Assembly: GCA_025450395.1 (NCBI GenBank)
Contig: JANWHK010000039.1
Span: 1-34,346 of the forward strand
Length of the DNA: 34,346 nt
Reading direction: 5' to 3'
Source of the DNA: Bacteroidia bacterium
Lineage (GTDB): Bacteria; Bacteroidota; Bacteroidia; NS11-12g; UBA955
In this document: piece by piece, positions 1 to 9,076 of the stretch
How the letters are laid out: each line of letters begins with the position of its first letter
Numbering within the stretch: the stretch's first letter is position 1
Program-made: the position numbers and the translations under genes
Notes under the pieces: model-generated
What the model was told of the DNA's origin: nothing
What the model saw: the letters and a program-made list of their open reading frames with translations, nothing else
Databases searched by the model: none

Positions 1-2
1 AT

Positions 3-1184
3 CTCCTGATCGAGTCTTACGGTAAAACCGCCGGGAGTGAAACCATCATTGATACAATGGGTATCCGTAAGTTAAAACAGGGCGATACCTCTTCGATCGT
101 TCCGATGTTGGCCACAAGGTTGGTGGAGTTGGGGCTTGCGCCTGACAGTTTTATCAGCCATTACAGGGATAGCCTGGTTTATTCAAAGCAACTGGCTTTA
201 AGGATTATTGAAATACAGAAAACCAGTAACCTGACGGATGACGGCATCATCGGTAAATCAACACTCAAACTACTGAATTCCTCACGTAATGACAAGATCG
301 GTGAAATACGCGCAAATATGGAACGCATCAGGTGGTTTGGCATTGAACCTGTAAAGCCGTATGTCCGTGTTAATTTGCCGGAATTCATGTTGTTCATGTA
401 TTACCCGGACAGCGTAAAAACGATTCCGGTATGTATTGGAAAAGGCAAGGAGAGATATTTCGACCAGAAAACAAAAAAATATAAGGTGTCAAAAGATTAC
501 CTCGACAGACCCATGGACTATGAGACCCCCCAGGTTTTTTCCAATATTGATTTTGTGATATTAAATCCGACCTGGACAGTTCCATCCAGTATTGTGGGAA
601 GGGAAATGTACAACCTCATTGTCAAGGATCCCGGATACCTGACCAGGAACAATTTCCAGGTGTTCAAGGATAAGGAAGTAATCAATCCTTACAGTATTAA
701 CTGGCGTAAACTGAGTCCCGGAAATATTCCCTATACCATCAGGCAGAATGCCGGGAATGATAACTCACTGGGGAAAATAAAGTTCACCTTCAAGAATCCA
801 TTTGATGTGTACTTGCACGATACACCCTTGAAGGGAAAGTTTAAACTGAACAACCGTGCAATAAGCCACGGATGTGTGAGGGTTCAGGCTCCAATTGACC
901 TGGTAGGTTTTGTTCTGAAAGACAACAAGATAGTGACATATGATGATGTACTTATAAAAATGGGTTTGCCACCGACAGATACAACAAGGGCAAAGAAATG
1001 GCTGGAAGACAGCACAAGATATGAAAGGGTGGTGAAACGCACTTACCCGGTGAAGCTTGAGAATAAAATGACTGTATTCTTTGATTATCGTACGATTGTT
1101 TTTGATGTATATGACCGTCCGAGGTGGATCTTTGATGTGTATGATAAAAACGCGCAAATCGTTGAGGCAATGGGTCAACCCTAA
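3..1184 (+). CDS. L,D-transpeptidase (YkuD/YcbB-like) family protein, 5'-truncated by window edge
   Basis: Catalytic motif HDTPLKGKFKLNNRAISHGCVRVQ (SHGCVR). Frame stays open upstream of the track ATG at 57 to the window edge (LLIESYGKTAGSETIIDTMG...). Confidence 0.9.
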   Translation, partial: LLIESYGKTAGSETIIDTMGIRKLKQGDTSSIVPMLATRLVELGLAPDSFISHYRDSLVYSKQLALRIIEIQKTSNLTDDGIIGKSTLKLLNSSRNDKIGEIRANMERIRWFGIEPVKPYVRVNLPEFMLFMYYPDSVKTIPVCIGKGKERYFDQKTKKYKVSKDYLDRPMDYETPQVFSNIDFVILNPTWTVPSSIVGREMYNLIVKDPGYLTRNNFQVFKDKEVINPYSINWRKLSPGNIPYTIRQNAGNDNSLGKIKFTFKNPFDVYLHDTPLKGKFKLNNRAISHGCVRVQAPIDLVGFVLKDNKIVTYDDVLIKMGLPPTDTTRAKKWLEDSTRYERVVKRTYPVKLENKMTVFFDYRTIVFDVYDRPRWIFDVYDKNAQIVEAMGQP

Positions 1185-1255
1185 AACAGCTTTGCTTTTT
1201 ATCGTTTAATCAAACAATTTCATCCTTGAGTTAAACACTTTCAACACTTTACATT

Positions 1256-1263
1256 TAAATTTG
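1256..1263 (+). promoter_or_regulatory. Candidate Bacteroidota -7 promoter element (TAAATTTG) upstream of the TonB receptor gene
   Basis: TAAATTTGC matches TAnnTTTG 12 nt before the ATG at 1276. The -33 element is weak or unclear. Confidence 0.4.
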
Positions 1264-1275
1264 CACCTTTCTTTT

Positions 1276-3648
1276 ATGAAACACCTTTTTTTAACGACAT
1301 TTTTTCTCTGTGCCATCATTTCAGGATATGGTCAAAACAGGGTGACCCTGAGCGGGTATGTGAAGGACTCAGCTAACGGGGAGGCTTTGGCTTCGTGCAA
1401 CATCTCCGTGGAAGGTTCCAAATCAAATACTGTTTCCAACAGTTATGGATTTTACTCTTTATCACTGTTACCGGGAACTTACAACATCAATTTCAGTTCT
1501 TCAGGTTTCGAGGCCATCACAATTTCAATCAATATTACACAAAACGAGACCCGCAACATTGACCTGGCAAGAATGGTGGAGGAAATGAAAGGTGTGACGA
1601 TTACCGTAAAGAAAAAGGACAACCAGGTGGAAAAGGTGGATATGAGTACAAACGACCTGAATATTTCCCAGATAAAAAAGATACCTGCCTTTCTTGGAGA
1701 AGTCGATATCATCAAGAGTGTACAATTATTGCCGGGCGTGAGTACTGTTGGCGAAGGTGCCACCGGGTTTAACGTAAGGGGAGGAAGTATTGACCAGAAC
1801 CTAATCTTATTGGATGAAGCGCCGGTGTTTAATTCATCGCATTTATTCGGTTTTTTCTCGGTATTTAATCCGGATGCTGTGAAAGATGTCAAGCTAATCA
1901 AGGGAGGAATGCCGGCGATGTATGGTGGACGCCTGTCCTCGACCCTGGACGTGAGAATGAAGGATGGAAATACAAAGAAATTTGAGGTGAATGGAGGGAT
2001 AGGCATTATTTTCAGCCGTCTATCCATTGAGGGACCCATTGCCAGGAAAAACCTGAAAATCAAGAATAAATCTTCATTTATTATTGCCGCAAGGCGAAGT
2101 TATATTGATGCACTTGCAAAACCTTTCATGAAAAAAAACTCCAATTTAAAGGACGCCATATTTTATTTTTATGACCTGACGGCGAAAGTGAATTATACGT
2201 TTAACGCCAACAACAAGATATTCCTTTCCGCCTATGTGGGTCGCGATGTGTTTGGTGCGCCCGGAGCTAAATTTGACTGGGGCAACAAGACAACTTCATT
2301 CAGGTGGAACCATTTGTTCTCCAAAAAGATATTCTCGAATTTTACCATCTATTACAGTAAATATGACTACCAATTAGGTTTTGGTTCAGGGAAAAATACA
2401 TTTGAATGGAAATCAGATATAGTCAACTACAGTGCAAAAACTGATTTCACCTATTATATCAACCCGAAACATACCTTGCAGTTCGGTCTCATCTCTACCT
2501 ATTACATTTTCAGCCCCGGCAAAGCGGTATCTGAGGATGAAGGTAATACAACTGAATTCGGCCTGCCTAAAAAGTATGCCATGGAAAATGCTGTTTATCT
2601 TGAAAACGAACAAAAGGTGAACCTGAAATTAACCATCAGGTATGGCTTGCGTTTTTCAAACTTCAATTACCTCGGCAAAGGTTCGGCATTGATACTGGAG
2701 AGGAATGAGTTTGCCAAGCGCTCTCTGGTGGTAGACAGGATAGAATATAATAAGCAAAACGAAGTGATCAAGTCGTATTATAACCCTGAGCCAAGATTCT
2801 CGGCAAATTACAGGCTGAACAAAAGTACATCCCTGAAACTGAGTTATAACCGCATGGCTCAATACCTGCACCTGATCTCCAATACAGCTGCGAGTGTTCC
2901 CCTGGATGTATGGACTCCCTCAACCAATAATATCAAGCCGCAGTTAGCTGACCAGGTTGCTATCGGATATTTTAAAAATATAGGCAAGGATATCGACTAT
3001 GAACTATCTGCTGAAGTTTATTACAAGGAATTGCAGAACCAGATAGATTATATAGATGGCGCGGAACTCCTGCTGAACAGCCAGCTCGAGGCCGACCTCC
3101 TGAATGGAAAAGGCAGGGCATACGGACTGGAATTATATATGAGGAAGAACACCGGTAAATTGACCGGATGGATCAGTTATACACTTGCAAAATCAGAGCG
3201 GAAAGTAGATGGTATAAGTCAAAACCAGTGGTATAACAACCGCTTTGACAGGAGACACAACATGAATATCACAGGCAGCTATGAACTCACCAAAAAATGG
3301 TCAGTTTCTGCAAGTTTTGTTTTGGGTTCGGGAACCCCCACCAACCTGCCGAATACCAAATACAGTTTCCAGGGTATACAGGGTATCCCGCAAAACGCCA
3401 GTGACCTGAGAAATAATGTGACCATCAAGCCATTCCACAGGCTGGACATTTCAGCCACCTATATCCGTAAAAAAACGGCAAAACGTGAAAGCAACTGGGT
3501 GTTTGGGGTCTATAACGCATACAAAAGGAAAAACCCGTTCTCCTATTATACCCGTCCTGACCCGGCCAATACCACACAAACACAGGTTGTACGATATGCC
3601 GTCATTGGCAGTATCGTTCCCTCAATATCCTGGAACTTTAAATTTTAA
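1276..3648 (+). CDS. TonB-dependent outer-membrane receptor with N-terminal carboxypeptidase-regulatory-like domain
   Basis: Signal peptide MKHLFLTTFFLCAIISGYGQ, then VTLSGYVKDSANGEALASCNISVEG (CarboxypepD_reg-like), plug motif VRGGSIDQNLILLDEAPVFN..., beta-barrel and C-terminal WNFKF. ATG at 1276 preferred over the upstream TTG at 1261. Confidence 0.93.
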   Translation: MKHLFLTTFFLCAIISGYGQNRVTLSGYVKDSANGEALASCNISVEGSKSNTVSNSYGFYSLSLLPGTYNINFSSSGFEAITISINITQNETRNIDLARMVEEMKGVTITVKKKDNQVEKVDMSTNDLNISQIKKIPAFLGEVDIIKSVQLLPGVSTVGEGATGFNVRGGSIDQNLILLDEAPVFNSSHLFGFFSVFNPDAVKDVKLIKGGMPAMYGGRLSSTLDVRMKDGNTKKFEVNGGIGIIFSRLSIEGPIARKNLKIKNKSSFIIAARRSYIDALAKPFMKKNSNLKDAIFYFYDLTAKVNYTFNANNKIFLSAYVGRDVFGAPGAKFDWGNKTTSFRWNHLFSKKIFSNFTIYYSKYDYQLGFGSGKNTFEWKSDIVNYSAKTDFTYYINPKHTLQFGLISTYYIFSPGKAVSEDEGNTTEFGLPKKYAMENAVYLENEQKVNLKLTIRYGLRFSNFNYLGKGSALILERNEFAKRSLVVDRIEYNKQNEVIKSYYNPEPRFSANYRLNKSTSLKLSYNRMAQYLHLISNTAASVPLDVWTPSTNNIKPQLADQVAIGYFKNIGKDIDYELSAEVYYKELQNQIDYIDGAELLLNSQLEADLLNGKGRAYGLELYMRKNTGKLTGWISYTLAKSERKVDGISQNQWYNNRFDRRHNMNITGSYELTKKWSVSASFVLGSGTPTNLPNTKYSFQGIQGIPQNASDLRNNVTIKPFHRLDISATYIRKKTAKRESNWVFGVYNAYKRKNPFSYYTRPDPANTTQTQVVRYAVIGSIVPSISWNFKF

Positions 3649-3656
3649 ACCAAGCC

Positions 3657-4529
3657 ATGAAACACCTATTATATCTTTTCCTTTCGTTAATGATCATTAC
3701 AGGCAGCCTTACTTCATGTGAGGATCCCATCGACCTGGACCTTGGACCGCCGGTGGAACAGCTGGTGATTGACGCTGTCATTGACCAGACCGATGATACA
3801 CAATTTGTGTATGTGTCAAAATCAGTGGCATATTTAAACAATGGAATTCCCAAGGGTTACACTGTAGATTCACTTGGTATCATTGATACTTCAACTTTCG
3901 AGTTTCGCAAATTCACACATAGGGGCAACGGTGTGTACTATTATGTACCGCCTTCAGCCAATACATTCGAGTATGGCAAACATTACCAGTTGCTGGTATG
4001 GGATGGCGCCAACACCTATGTCTCCCAAAGCAAGTTGAATTCACCGACGGCGGTTGATTCGTTCACATATAAGTACGAAGATCCGGGAAGGTTTGGAAGT
4101 TCGAAAGGTTTTTACCTGACCTTATGGGCAAAGGATAAAGTAGGCAAAGGGGATTATTATTGGTTCAGGTTATACAGGAACGACAGTATACAGGTCAAGG
4201 CCAGTGACATCAGTATTGCCATTGACAATGCCTATAACCAGGATGGTAACGGTGACGGTGAACTATTCATCATACCTATCAGGGAAAACTTTACCCAAAG
4301 GCCCTACGAGTCAGGTGAGACGGCCATGATTGAAATTCTGTCAATTACCCCGGAAATGTATTTATATCTCAACCTGATTACAACACAGCTGAATAACCAG
4401 GGTTTGTTTGCAGTACCTCCTTCAAATATTCCGAGCAATATAATCTGCGTCAACAATCCAAATAACAAGGTGCTCGGGTTTTTCTGCATGGTGGGCAAGG
4501 TGAGAACACAGACTTTGATATTGCCTTAA
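3657..4529 (+). CDS. DUF4249-type lipoprotein paired with the TonB receptor
   Basis: Lipoprotein signal MKHLLYLFLSLMIITGSLTSC followed by EDPIDLDL, directly downstream of a TonB receptor. This is the usual DUF4249 context. Confidence 0.85.
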   Translation: MKHLLYLFLSLMIITGSLTSCEDPIDLDLGPPVEQLVIDAVIDQTDDTQFVYVSKSVAYLNNGIPKGYTVDSLGIIDTSTFEFRKFTHRGNGVYYYVPPSANTFEYGKHYQLLVWDGANTYVSQSKLNSPTAVDSFTYKYEDPGRFGSSKGFYLTLWAKDKVGKGDYYWFRLYRNDSIQVKASDISIAIDNAYNQDGNGDGELFIIPIRENFTQRPYESGETAMIEILSITPEMYLYLNLITTQLNNQGLFAVPPSNIPSNIICVNNPNNKVLGFFCMVGKVRTQTLILP

Positions 4530-4619
4530 AACAGGGATCTTAGTCATCCCGGTTTACATAAAATAAATTTGCCCTTTTTGCCTTAATTGTTTTAATTTGA
4601 AAGGCAAAATGGATAGGTT

Positions 4620-5165
4620 GTGAATACCAGGTACGAGCAGATAAAAATAAAACCCGCCGGGAAGGAAGACCTGGCATCTCTGATGGACATTGGTTACACA
4701 ACTTTTTATGAAACATTTGCGGAAAATAACAGGGCTGAAGACATGGCCGTGTACCTGGCAGAACAATTTCACATTGAATATATAACAGAAGAGTTCAGGA
4801 ATGAGAAAAACAAATTCCTTTTAGGCATGAAGGATGGAGAGCTGATAGCTTATGCCAAGATAAGGGAAGGTTCAACAGCCGGAGACCTTCCAGCTGAAAA
4901 GGTCATGGAAATAGAAAGAATTTATGTGTTAAAGGCTTTCCAGGGGCAAAAGGCCGGACTTGCCTTAATGCAATATATCATGGATTATGCCTTGCAGAAA
5001 CATTTTGAAACCATTTGGCTGGGTGTCTGGGAACATAATGTCAAGGCTATCGGGTTTTATAAACATTTGGGTTTTGAGGTTTTCGGCAGCCATGTATTTA
5101 TGCTTGGAACCGATGCCCAGAATGACCTGTTAATGAAAAAGGAACTCGGGAACTTAAAACAATGA
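4620..5165 (+). CDS. GNAT family N-acetyltransferase (PaiA-like)
   Basis: GTG start. GNAT core MEIERIYVLKAFQGQKAGLALMQYIMDYALQKHFETIWLGVWEHNVKAIGFYKHLGFEVFG. Confidence 0.87.
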   Translation: MNTRYEQIKIKPAGKEDLASLMDIGYTTFYETFAENNRAEDMAVYLAEQFHIEYITEEFRNEKNKFLLGMKDGELIAYAKIREGSTAGDLPAEKVMEIERIYVLKAFQGQKAGLALMQYIMDYALQKHFETIWLGVWEHNVKAIGFYKHLGFEVFGSHVFMLGTDAQNDLLMKKELGNLKQ

Positions 5166-5962
5166 AAATACAGCCTTTTGAACATAGCGATATTGAATTC
5201 CTGCCGGCATTGCAACCTCCGGACTGGACAAATATCATCCCGCATTTTCAATTCTACATGAACTCGACCTATTGTTTCCCGGTAAAGGTCATGCACAATG
5301 AGCAATTGGTAGGAGTGGGGACAAGTATTCTCCATGAAGATACAGCCTGGTTGGCCCACATCATTGTTCATCCGGAGCAAAGGAACCAGGGAATAGGAAA
5401 GGTTCTGACCCAGGCCCTGTTAGACGGTATTGACCGGACCATTTTTAAAACCGTTTACCTGATGGCTACCCCGCTTGGGGAACCGGTTTATAACAAGCTT
5501 GGTTTTGTTCACGAAACGGAACAGTTGTTTTTTAATGAAGGCCGCCCGTTTTCTCAATACAGGATTCCTTCGGGTATTATGCCCCTGAATGAGGAATACC
5601 GCGAAGACCTTTTGAAATTGGACCGGGAGGTTTCGGGGGAGAACAGGTATGTACGGCTGGTAGAACATTTGTCAGATGCATGGGTGTTTGTTTCCGACCG
5701 GCAATTGAAGGGTTATTATCTTCCGGGTCTTGCAGAAGGTTTGGTCGTGGCAAATGATGCAACGGCTGGTCTTCATTTGATGCAATACCGTCTTATTAAT
5801 AATGCCATAGCTATTTTACCGAAAGATAATACGGTCGCTTTAAAGTTTCTGTATGACAATGGGTACAAGGTGTTCCGTAAAGCCCAGCGCATGCGTCTTG
5901 GCGAGACCAGGGCATGGCAGGCCCATCACTTCTACAACAGGGTGAGTGGTCAGATTGGGTAG
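5162..5962 (+). CDS. GNAT family N-acetyltransferase (two-domain length)
   Basis: ATGA overlap with the upstream GNAT. Motif AWLAHIIVHPEQRNQGIGKVLTQALLDGI...VYNKLGFV. Confidence 0.87.
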   Translation: MKIQPFEHSDIEFLPALQPPDWTNIIPHFQFYMNSTYCFPVKVMHNEQLVGVGTSILHEDTAWLAHIIVHPEQRNQGIGKVLTQALLDGIDRTIFKTVYLMATPLGEPVYNKLGFVHETEQLFFNEGRPFSQYRIPSGIMPLNEEYREDLLKLDREVSGENRYVRLVEHLSDAWVFVSDRQLKGYYLPGLAEGLVVANDATAGLHLMQYRLINNAIAILPKDNTVALKFLYDNGYKVFRKAQRMRLGETRAWQAHHFYNRVSGQIG

Positions 5963-6052
5963 CCCATTTATTAAATCCTTAGGCCATTTGTTAATCGCAG
6001 ACTTCAAATGTTTGACGATTTCCTGAGTTTTGTACATCTGGATTTCAAGCCG

Positions 6053-8314
6053 ATGAAAAAATATTTATTATGTATCCTGGGTATCATGATGTTTCACAAC
6101 GCCATGTCACAGGTTGTGGATGATTTCGAGGATGCCGATTTAAACCTTGACCCTGCCTGGAGTGGTATGTTGAATACATTTACGACCATCAATGGGGAAT
6201 TGCGCAGCAATTGCAGTGCACTGAATAGTGTTTTTTATATTTCCACCCCAAATGTAAGGGCTGACAGTACGGAATGTCGCATAGACTGCCGTTTGTCGTT
6301 CAATACATCTTCCGTCAATTATGTCGATCTGGTGTTAATTTCGGATTCGATGAATCTTGCCCTTGCAAAAAATGCATATTTTATCAGGCTTGGAGGCAGT
6401 ACGGATGAAATATCCCTGTTCAAGTTGAAGAACGGCATTGAGACCAAGATTATCGACGGGACAGATGGTATCCTGAATACTTCAAATAACCATTACCTAC
6501 TGATCATGCAAAGATTCAACGATTCGTTTGTGTTGAAATACCTCAAATCTGGAGCGAGTTCTTTTACAGAACGCAGTGTCAAGGATGCGGATATATTTAC
6601 TTCAGCATATTGCGGGCTGAGGATAAGGCAAAGCGCCGCATCTTTCCACAACAAGCATTTTTTTGATAACCTGTATATTGGTCCTGTCACCCGGGATTCC
6701 ATAGCACCTGCCTGGGATACCGCGAATTTGTATGACCTGCTGATAACGGAACTGATGATCGACCCTGAACCTCAGGTGGCATTGCCGCTTGCCGAATATA
6801 TAGAGGTTACGAATGTGTCGCGCCGGTTTATACAATTAAACGGCTGCAAAATACACGACCCGACGTCATTTAAACTCTTGCCTGACCTGGTGTTGGCTCC
6901 CGATTCCATTGTCGTGTTAAAGATCATTCCTTCGTTGAATAATGCGGAGGATAAGATATGGCTAGAAAACCAGTTTGGAGAAATAGTCCACAAGGTTGAC
7001 TATACCGATGAGTGGTACAAGGATGAGGTCAGGAAAGCAGGTGGATACAGCCTGGAGATGATAGATTATACGCAGCCTTGTATCGGTTTTGATAACTGGA
7101 AAGCCAGTGTGGATATCAGCGGCGGGACGCCCGGGCGTTTAAATTCGGTGAAAGGAAATATCCCGAAAGATAGTTGGGCACCTTCGCTGTTGGAGTGTAG
7201 TATTGGCAATGACAGCATCCTGGAATTTTATTTCAATGAGCCTGTGGATTCAATTTCCCTGTTATCCACCATGTTCAGGGTGAATGGTCAATTGAGTTCA
7301 TTCAGGTTAAAACGCCTCAATTCAAGTGGAGATATTGTCACATGGCTCATTTCTTTTACCCCTGATAAAACTTTGGTTTACACGATTCTTTTTTCCGGTA
7401 TCAGTGATTGCAGTGGTAACCGGCAAATGAACACGGAAATTCCGCTACAATGGCCATCACCAAGCGTGAAAGGAAATCTGCTCATCAATGAGGTTTTATT
7501 CAATCCGCATTCCGGTGGCAGCGATTTTGTTGAAATATATAACAATTCTCCCCTGGCTTTTGACCTGTCCGGGCATTTTCTTGCGGATGTGGATGAAGCC
7601 GGACTGCTTAAAAGCAGCTACGCTATTAGTTCAAAAGTATTGCTGATCAAGCCCTTTCAATATGTATTGATATCTGCAGATACAGCCAATATTTGTATGA
7701 CGTATGATTGTCCTGGCGCAAATGCATTAAAGATACAGATGAATCAATTTCCATCTATGCCGGATGACGAAGGAACCATCCTGTTATTGAACCAGCAGAA
7801 AGTATGCATCGATAGCCTGCATTACCGGAAGGATTGGCATTTTCCGCTTATCAGCGATCAAAACGGTGTAAGCCTGGAACGTTTGGCTTTTGCCATGAAT
7901 ACAAATCTAAAGGACAACTGGCACAGCGCTGCCTCAACTGTAGGGTATGCCACCCCCGGATACCGGAATTCACAAATTGCGCATCCATTTGAAACGGATA
8001 AATATTTTTCACTACAAAGCAAGACCCTTTCCCCCGATGAGGATGGGTTTGAAGATGTAATGGTTTTGAATTATGTTTTACCCGGACCTGATTATATTGC
8101 TTCCATTTTCATTTATGATATGGAGGGCAGGTCCATAAGGCATTTGGTCAACAACAGGACCTTGGGTACAGAAGGTATGCTGACCTGGGATGGCACAGAT
8201 GAAAATGGACAAAAAACACCAATAGGCATATATATCATCTGGATCGAATGCATCCACCCGAATGGAGAAAAGATTCGGCAAAAGATGAGCGTTGTGGTTG
8301 CAGCGAGGATATAA
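6053..8314 (+). CDS. Secreted multidomain protein with lamin-tail-like domains and a FlgD-Ig-like/T9SS-type C-terminal region
   Basis: Signal peptide MKKYLLCILGIMMFHNAMSQ at ATG 6053. LLITELMIDPEPQ...AEYIEVTNVS and LLINEVLFNPHSGGSDFVEIYNNS are lamin-tail signatures. The C-terminus IFIYDMEGRSIRHLVNN...WDGTDENGQKTPIGIYIIWIE is FlgD-like. Confidence 0.85.
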   Translation: MKKYLLCILGIMMFHNAMSQVVDDFEDADLNLDPAWSGMLNTFTTINGELRSNCSALNSVFYISTPNVRADSTECRIDCRLSFNTSSVNYVDLVLISDSMNLALAKNAYFIRLGGSTDEISLFKLKNGIETKIIDGTDGILNTSNNHYLLIMQRFNDSFVLKYLKSGASSFTERSVKDADIFTSAYCGLRIRQSAASFHNKHFFDNLYIGPVTRDSIAPAWDTANLYDLLITELMIDPEPQVALPLAEYIEVTNVSRRFIQLNGCKIHDPTSFKLLPDLVLAPDSIVVLKIIPSLNNAEDKIWLENQFGEIVHKVDYTDEWYKDEVRKAGGYSLEMIDYTQPCIGFDNWKASVDISGGTPGRLNSVKGNIPKDSWAPSLLECSIGNDSILEFYFNEPVDSISLLSTMFRVNGQLSSFRLKRLNSSGDIVTWLISFTPDKTLVYTILFSGISDCSGNRQMNTEIPLQWPSPSVKGNLLINEVLFNPHSGGSDFVEIYNNSPLAFDLSGHFLADVDEAGLLKSSYAISSKVLLIKPFQYVLISADTANICMTYDCPGANALKIQMNQFPSMPDDEGTILLLNQQKVCIDSLHYRKDWHFPLISDQNGVSLERLAFAMNTNLKDNWHSAASTVGYATPGYRNSQIAHPFETDKYFSLQSKTLSPDEDGFEDVMVLNYVLPGPDYIASIFIYDMEGRSIRHLVNNRTLGTEGMLTWDGTDENGQKTPIGIYIIWIECIHPNGEKIRQKMSVVVAARI

Positions 8315-8325
8315 AATATGGATAC

Positions 8326-8354
8326 ATCACGTAGGGATGAAATATGGGTAGCAA
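8326..8354 (+). repeat. REP-like palindrome with conserved tail, copy A
   Basis: ATCAC-GTA-GGGAT stem (one mismatch) + GAAATATGGGTAGCAA tail. Confidence 0.7.
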
Positions 8355-8373
8355 GCACGAAATCATAACAAAA

Positions 8374-8402
8374 ATCCCGGAGGGATTAAACATGGGTAGG
8401 GA
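8374..8402 (+). repeat. REP-like palindrome with conserved tail, copy B
   Basis: ATCCC-GGA-GGGAT perfect stem + TAAACATGGGTAGGGA tail. Confidence 0.65.
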
Positions 8403-8431
8403 TCGAACATCGGGAATAAAAAAATACACAA

Positions 8432-8893
8432 ATGTCAAACACATACACCAAAATTCATATCCAATTTGTATTTGCAGTCAAATACAGGCATGCCGTCATT
8501 CAGTCGTCATGGAAGAATGAATTATACCGATATATGACAGGGATCGTTCAAAAAAACAAACATAAATTATTAGTGATAAATGGTATGCCGGATCATATTC
8601 ATATATTGGTTGGTCTGCGGCCTTCACAATCAATATCTGATTTACTACAGGATATAAAGGGCAGTTCAAGCAGATGGATCAATGAGGGTAAATTCGTCAA
8701 GGATAAATTTGAATGGCAGGAAGGATATGGAGCATTTTCATATTCCCCTGGTGAATTGGACAATGTAATTAATTATATTAAAAATCAGGAAATACACCAT
8801 GGAAGAATTTCATTCAAAAATGAATACATCCAATTACTTAAGAAATTCAATATTGAATACGATGATAAATATATTTTTAGGGAATTAATTTGA
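8432..8893 (+). CDS. Y1 (HUH) transposase, IS200/IS605-TnpA / RAYT-like
   Basis: HUH motif in GMPDHIHILVGLRPSQSISDLLQDIKGSSSRWIN, and tyrosine motif NYIKNQEIHH. Confidence 0.92.
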   Translation: MSNTYTKIHIQFVFAVKYRHAVIQSSWKNELYRYMTGIVQKNKHKLLVINGMPDHIHILVGLRPSQSISDLLQDIKGSSSRWINEGKFVKDKFEWQEGYGAFSYSPGELDNVINYIKNQEIHHGRISFKNEYIQLLKKFNIEYDDKYIFRELI

Positions 8894-8924
8894 CACGTAC
8901 AATGATTAAAAAATTACAGGTATT

Positions 8925-8990
8925 CCGTACCTACGGCACGGGAAAATTACATAAATATTGGTGCTACCTATATGAAGTCCCTAGCGGGAC
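8925..8990. repeat. Downstream palindromes of the same element: CCGTA-CC-TACGG and GTCCC-TAGC-GGGAC
   Basis: Perfect short stems at 8925-8936 and 8977-8990. The preceding ATTGGTGCTACCTATATGAA resembles the inverted tail of copies A, B and D. Confidence 0.55.
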
Positions 8991-9045
8991 AATTTAATAT
9001 TATAGATTACGATTTCAGAACAAGAGACAAATCCAATGCACAATA

Positions 9046-9075
9046 ATCCCGTAGGGATGAAATATCGGTAGCCAA
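9046..9075 (+). repeat. REP-like palindrome with conserved tail, copy D
   Basis: ATCCC-GTA-GGGAT perfect stem + GAAATATCGGTAGCCAA tail. Ends 1 nt before the stop codon of the minus-strand gene at 9077. Confidence 0.7.
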
Positions 9076-9076
9076 T

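Larger units (their letters stand above)
8326..9075. mobile_element. IS200/IS605-type or RAYT-like element: Y1 transposase flanked by REP-like palindromes
   Basis: Direct copies ATCACGTAGGGATGAAATATGGGTAGCAA (8326-8354) and ATCCCGTAGGGATGAAATATCGGTAGCCAA (9046-9075) bracket the transposase gene, with further palindromes between them. Exact element boundaries are not determined. Confidence 0.65.

Noticed and set aside
1479-2063. Long antisense ORFs inside coding genes (e.g. 194 aa at 1479-2063, 169 aa at 25245-25754, 166 aa at 17845-18345)
   Set aside because: They lie opposite well-supported genes, have low-complexity Ser/Pro/Cys-rich composition and no recognisable motifs. They look like shadow ORFs.
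4609-4623. Tiny upstream ORF ATG GAT AGG TTG TGA overlapping the GTG start of the first GNAT gene
   Set aside because: Only four codons. It could be chance and there is no supporting signal. A regulatory leader role cannot be argued from sequence alone.
4620-5962. Tandem GNAT genes as a toxin-antitoxin module (TacT-like)
   Set aside because: No small RHH antitoxin gene is adjacent, and both proteins look like ordinary metabolic or small-molecule acetyltransferases.
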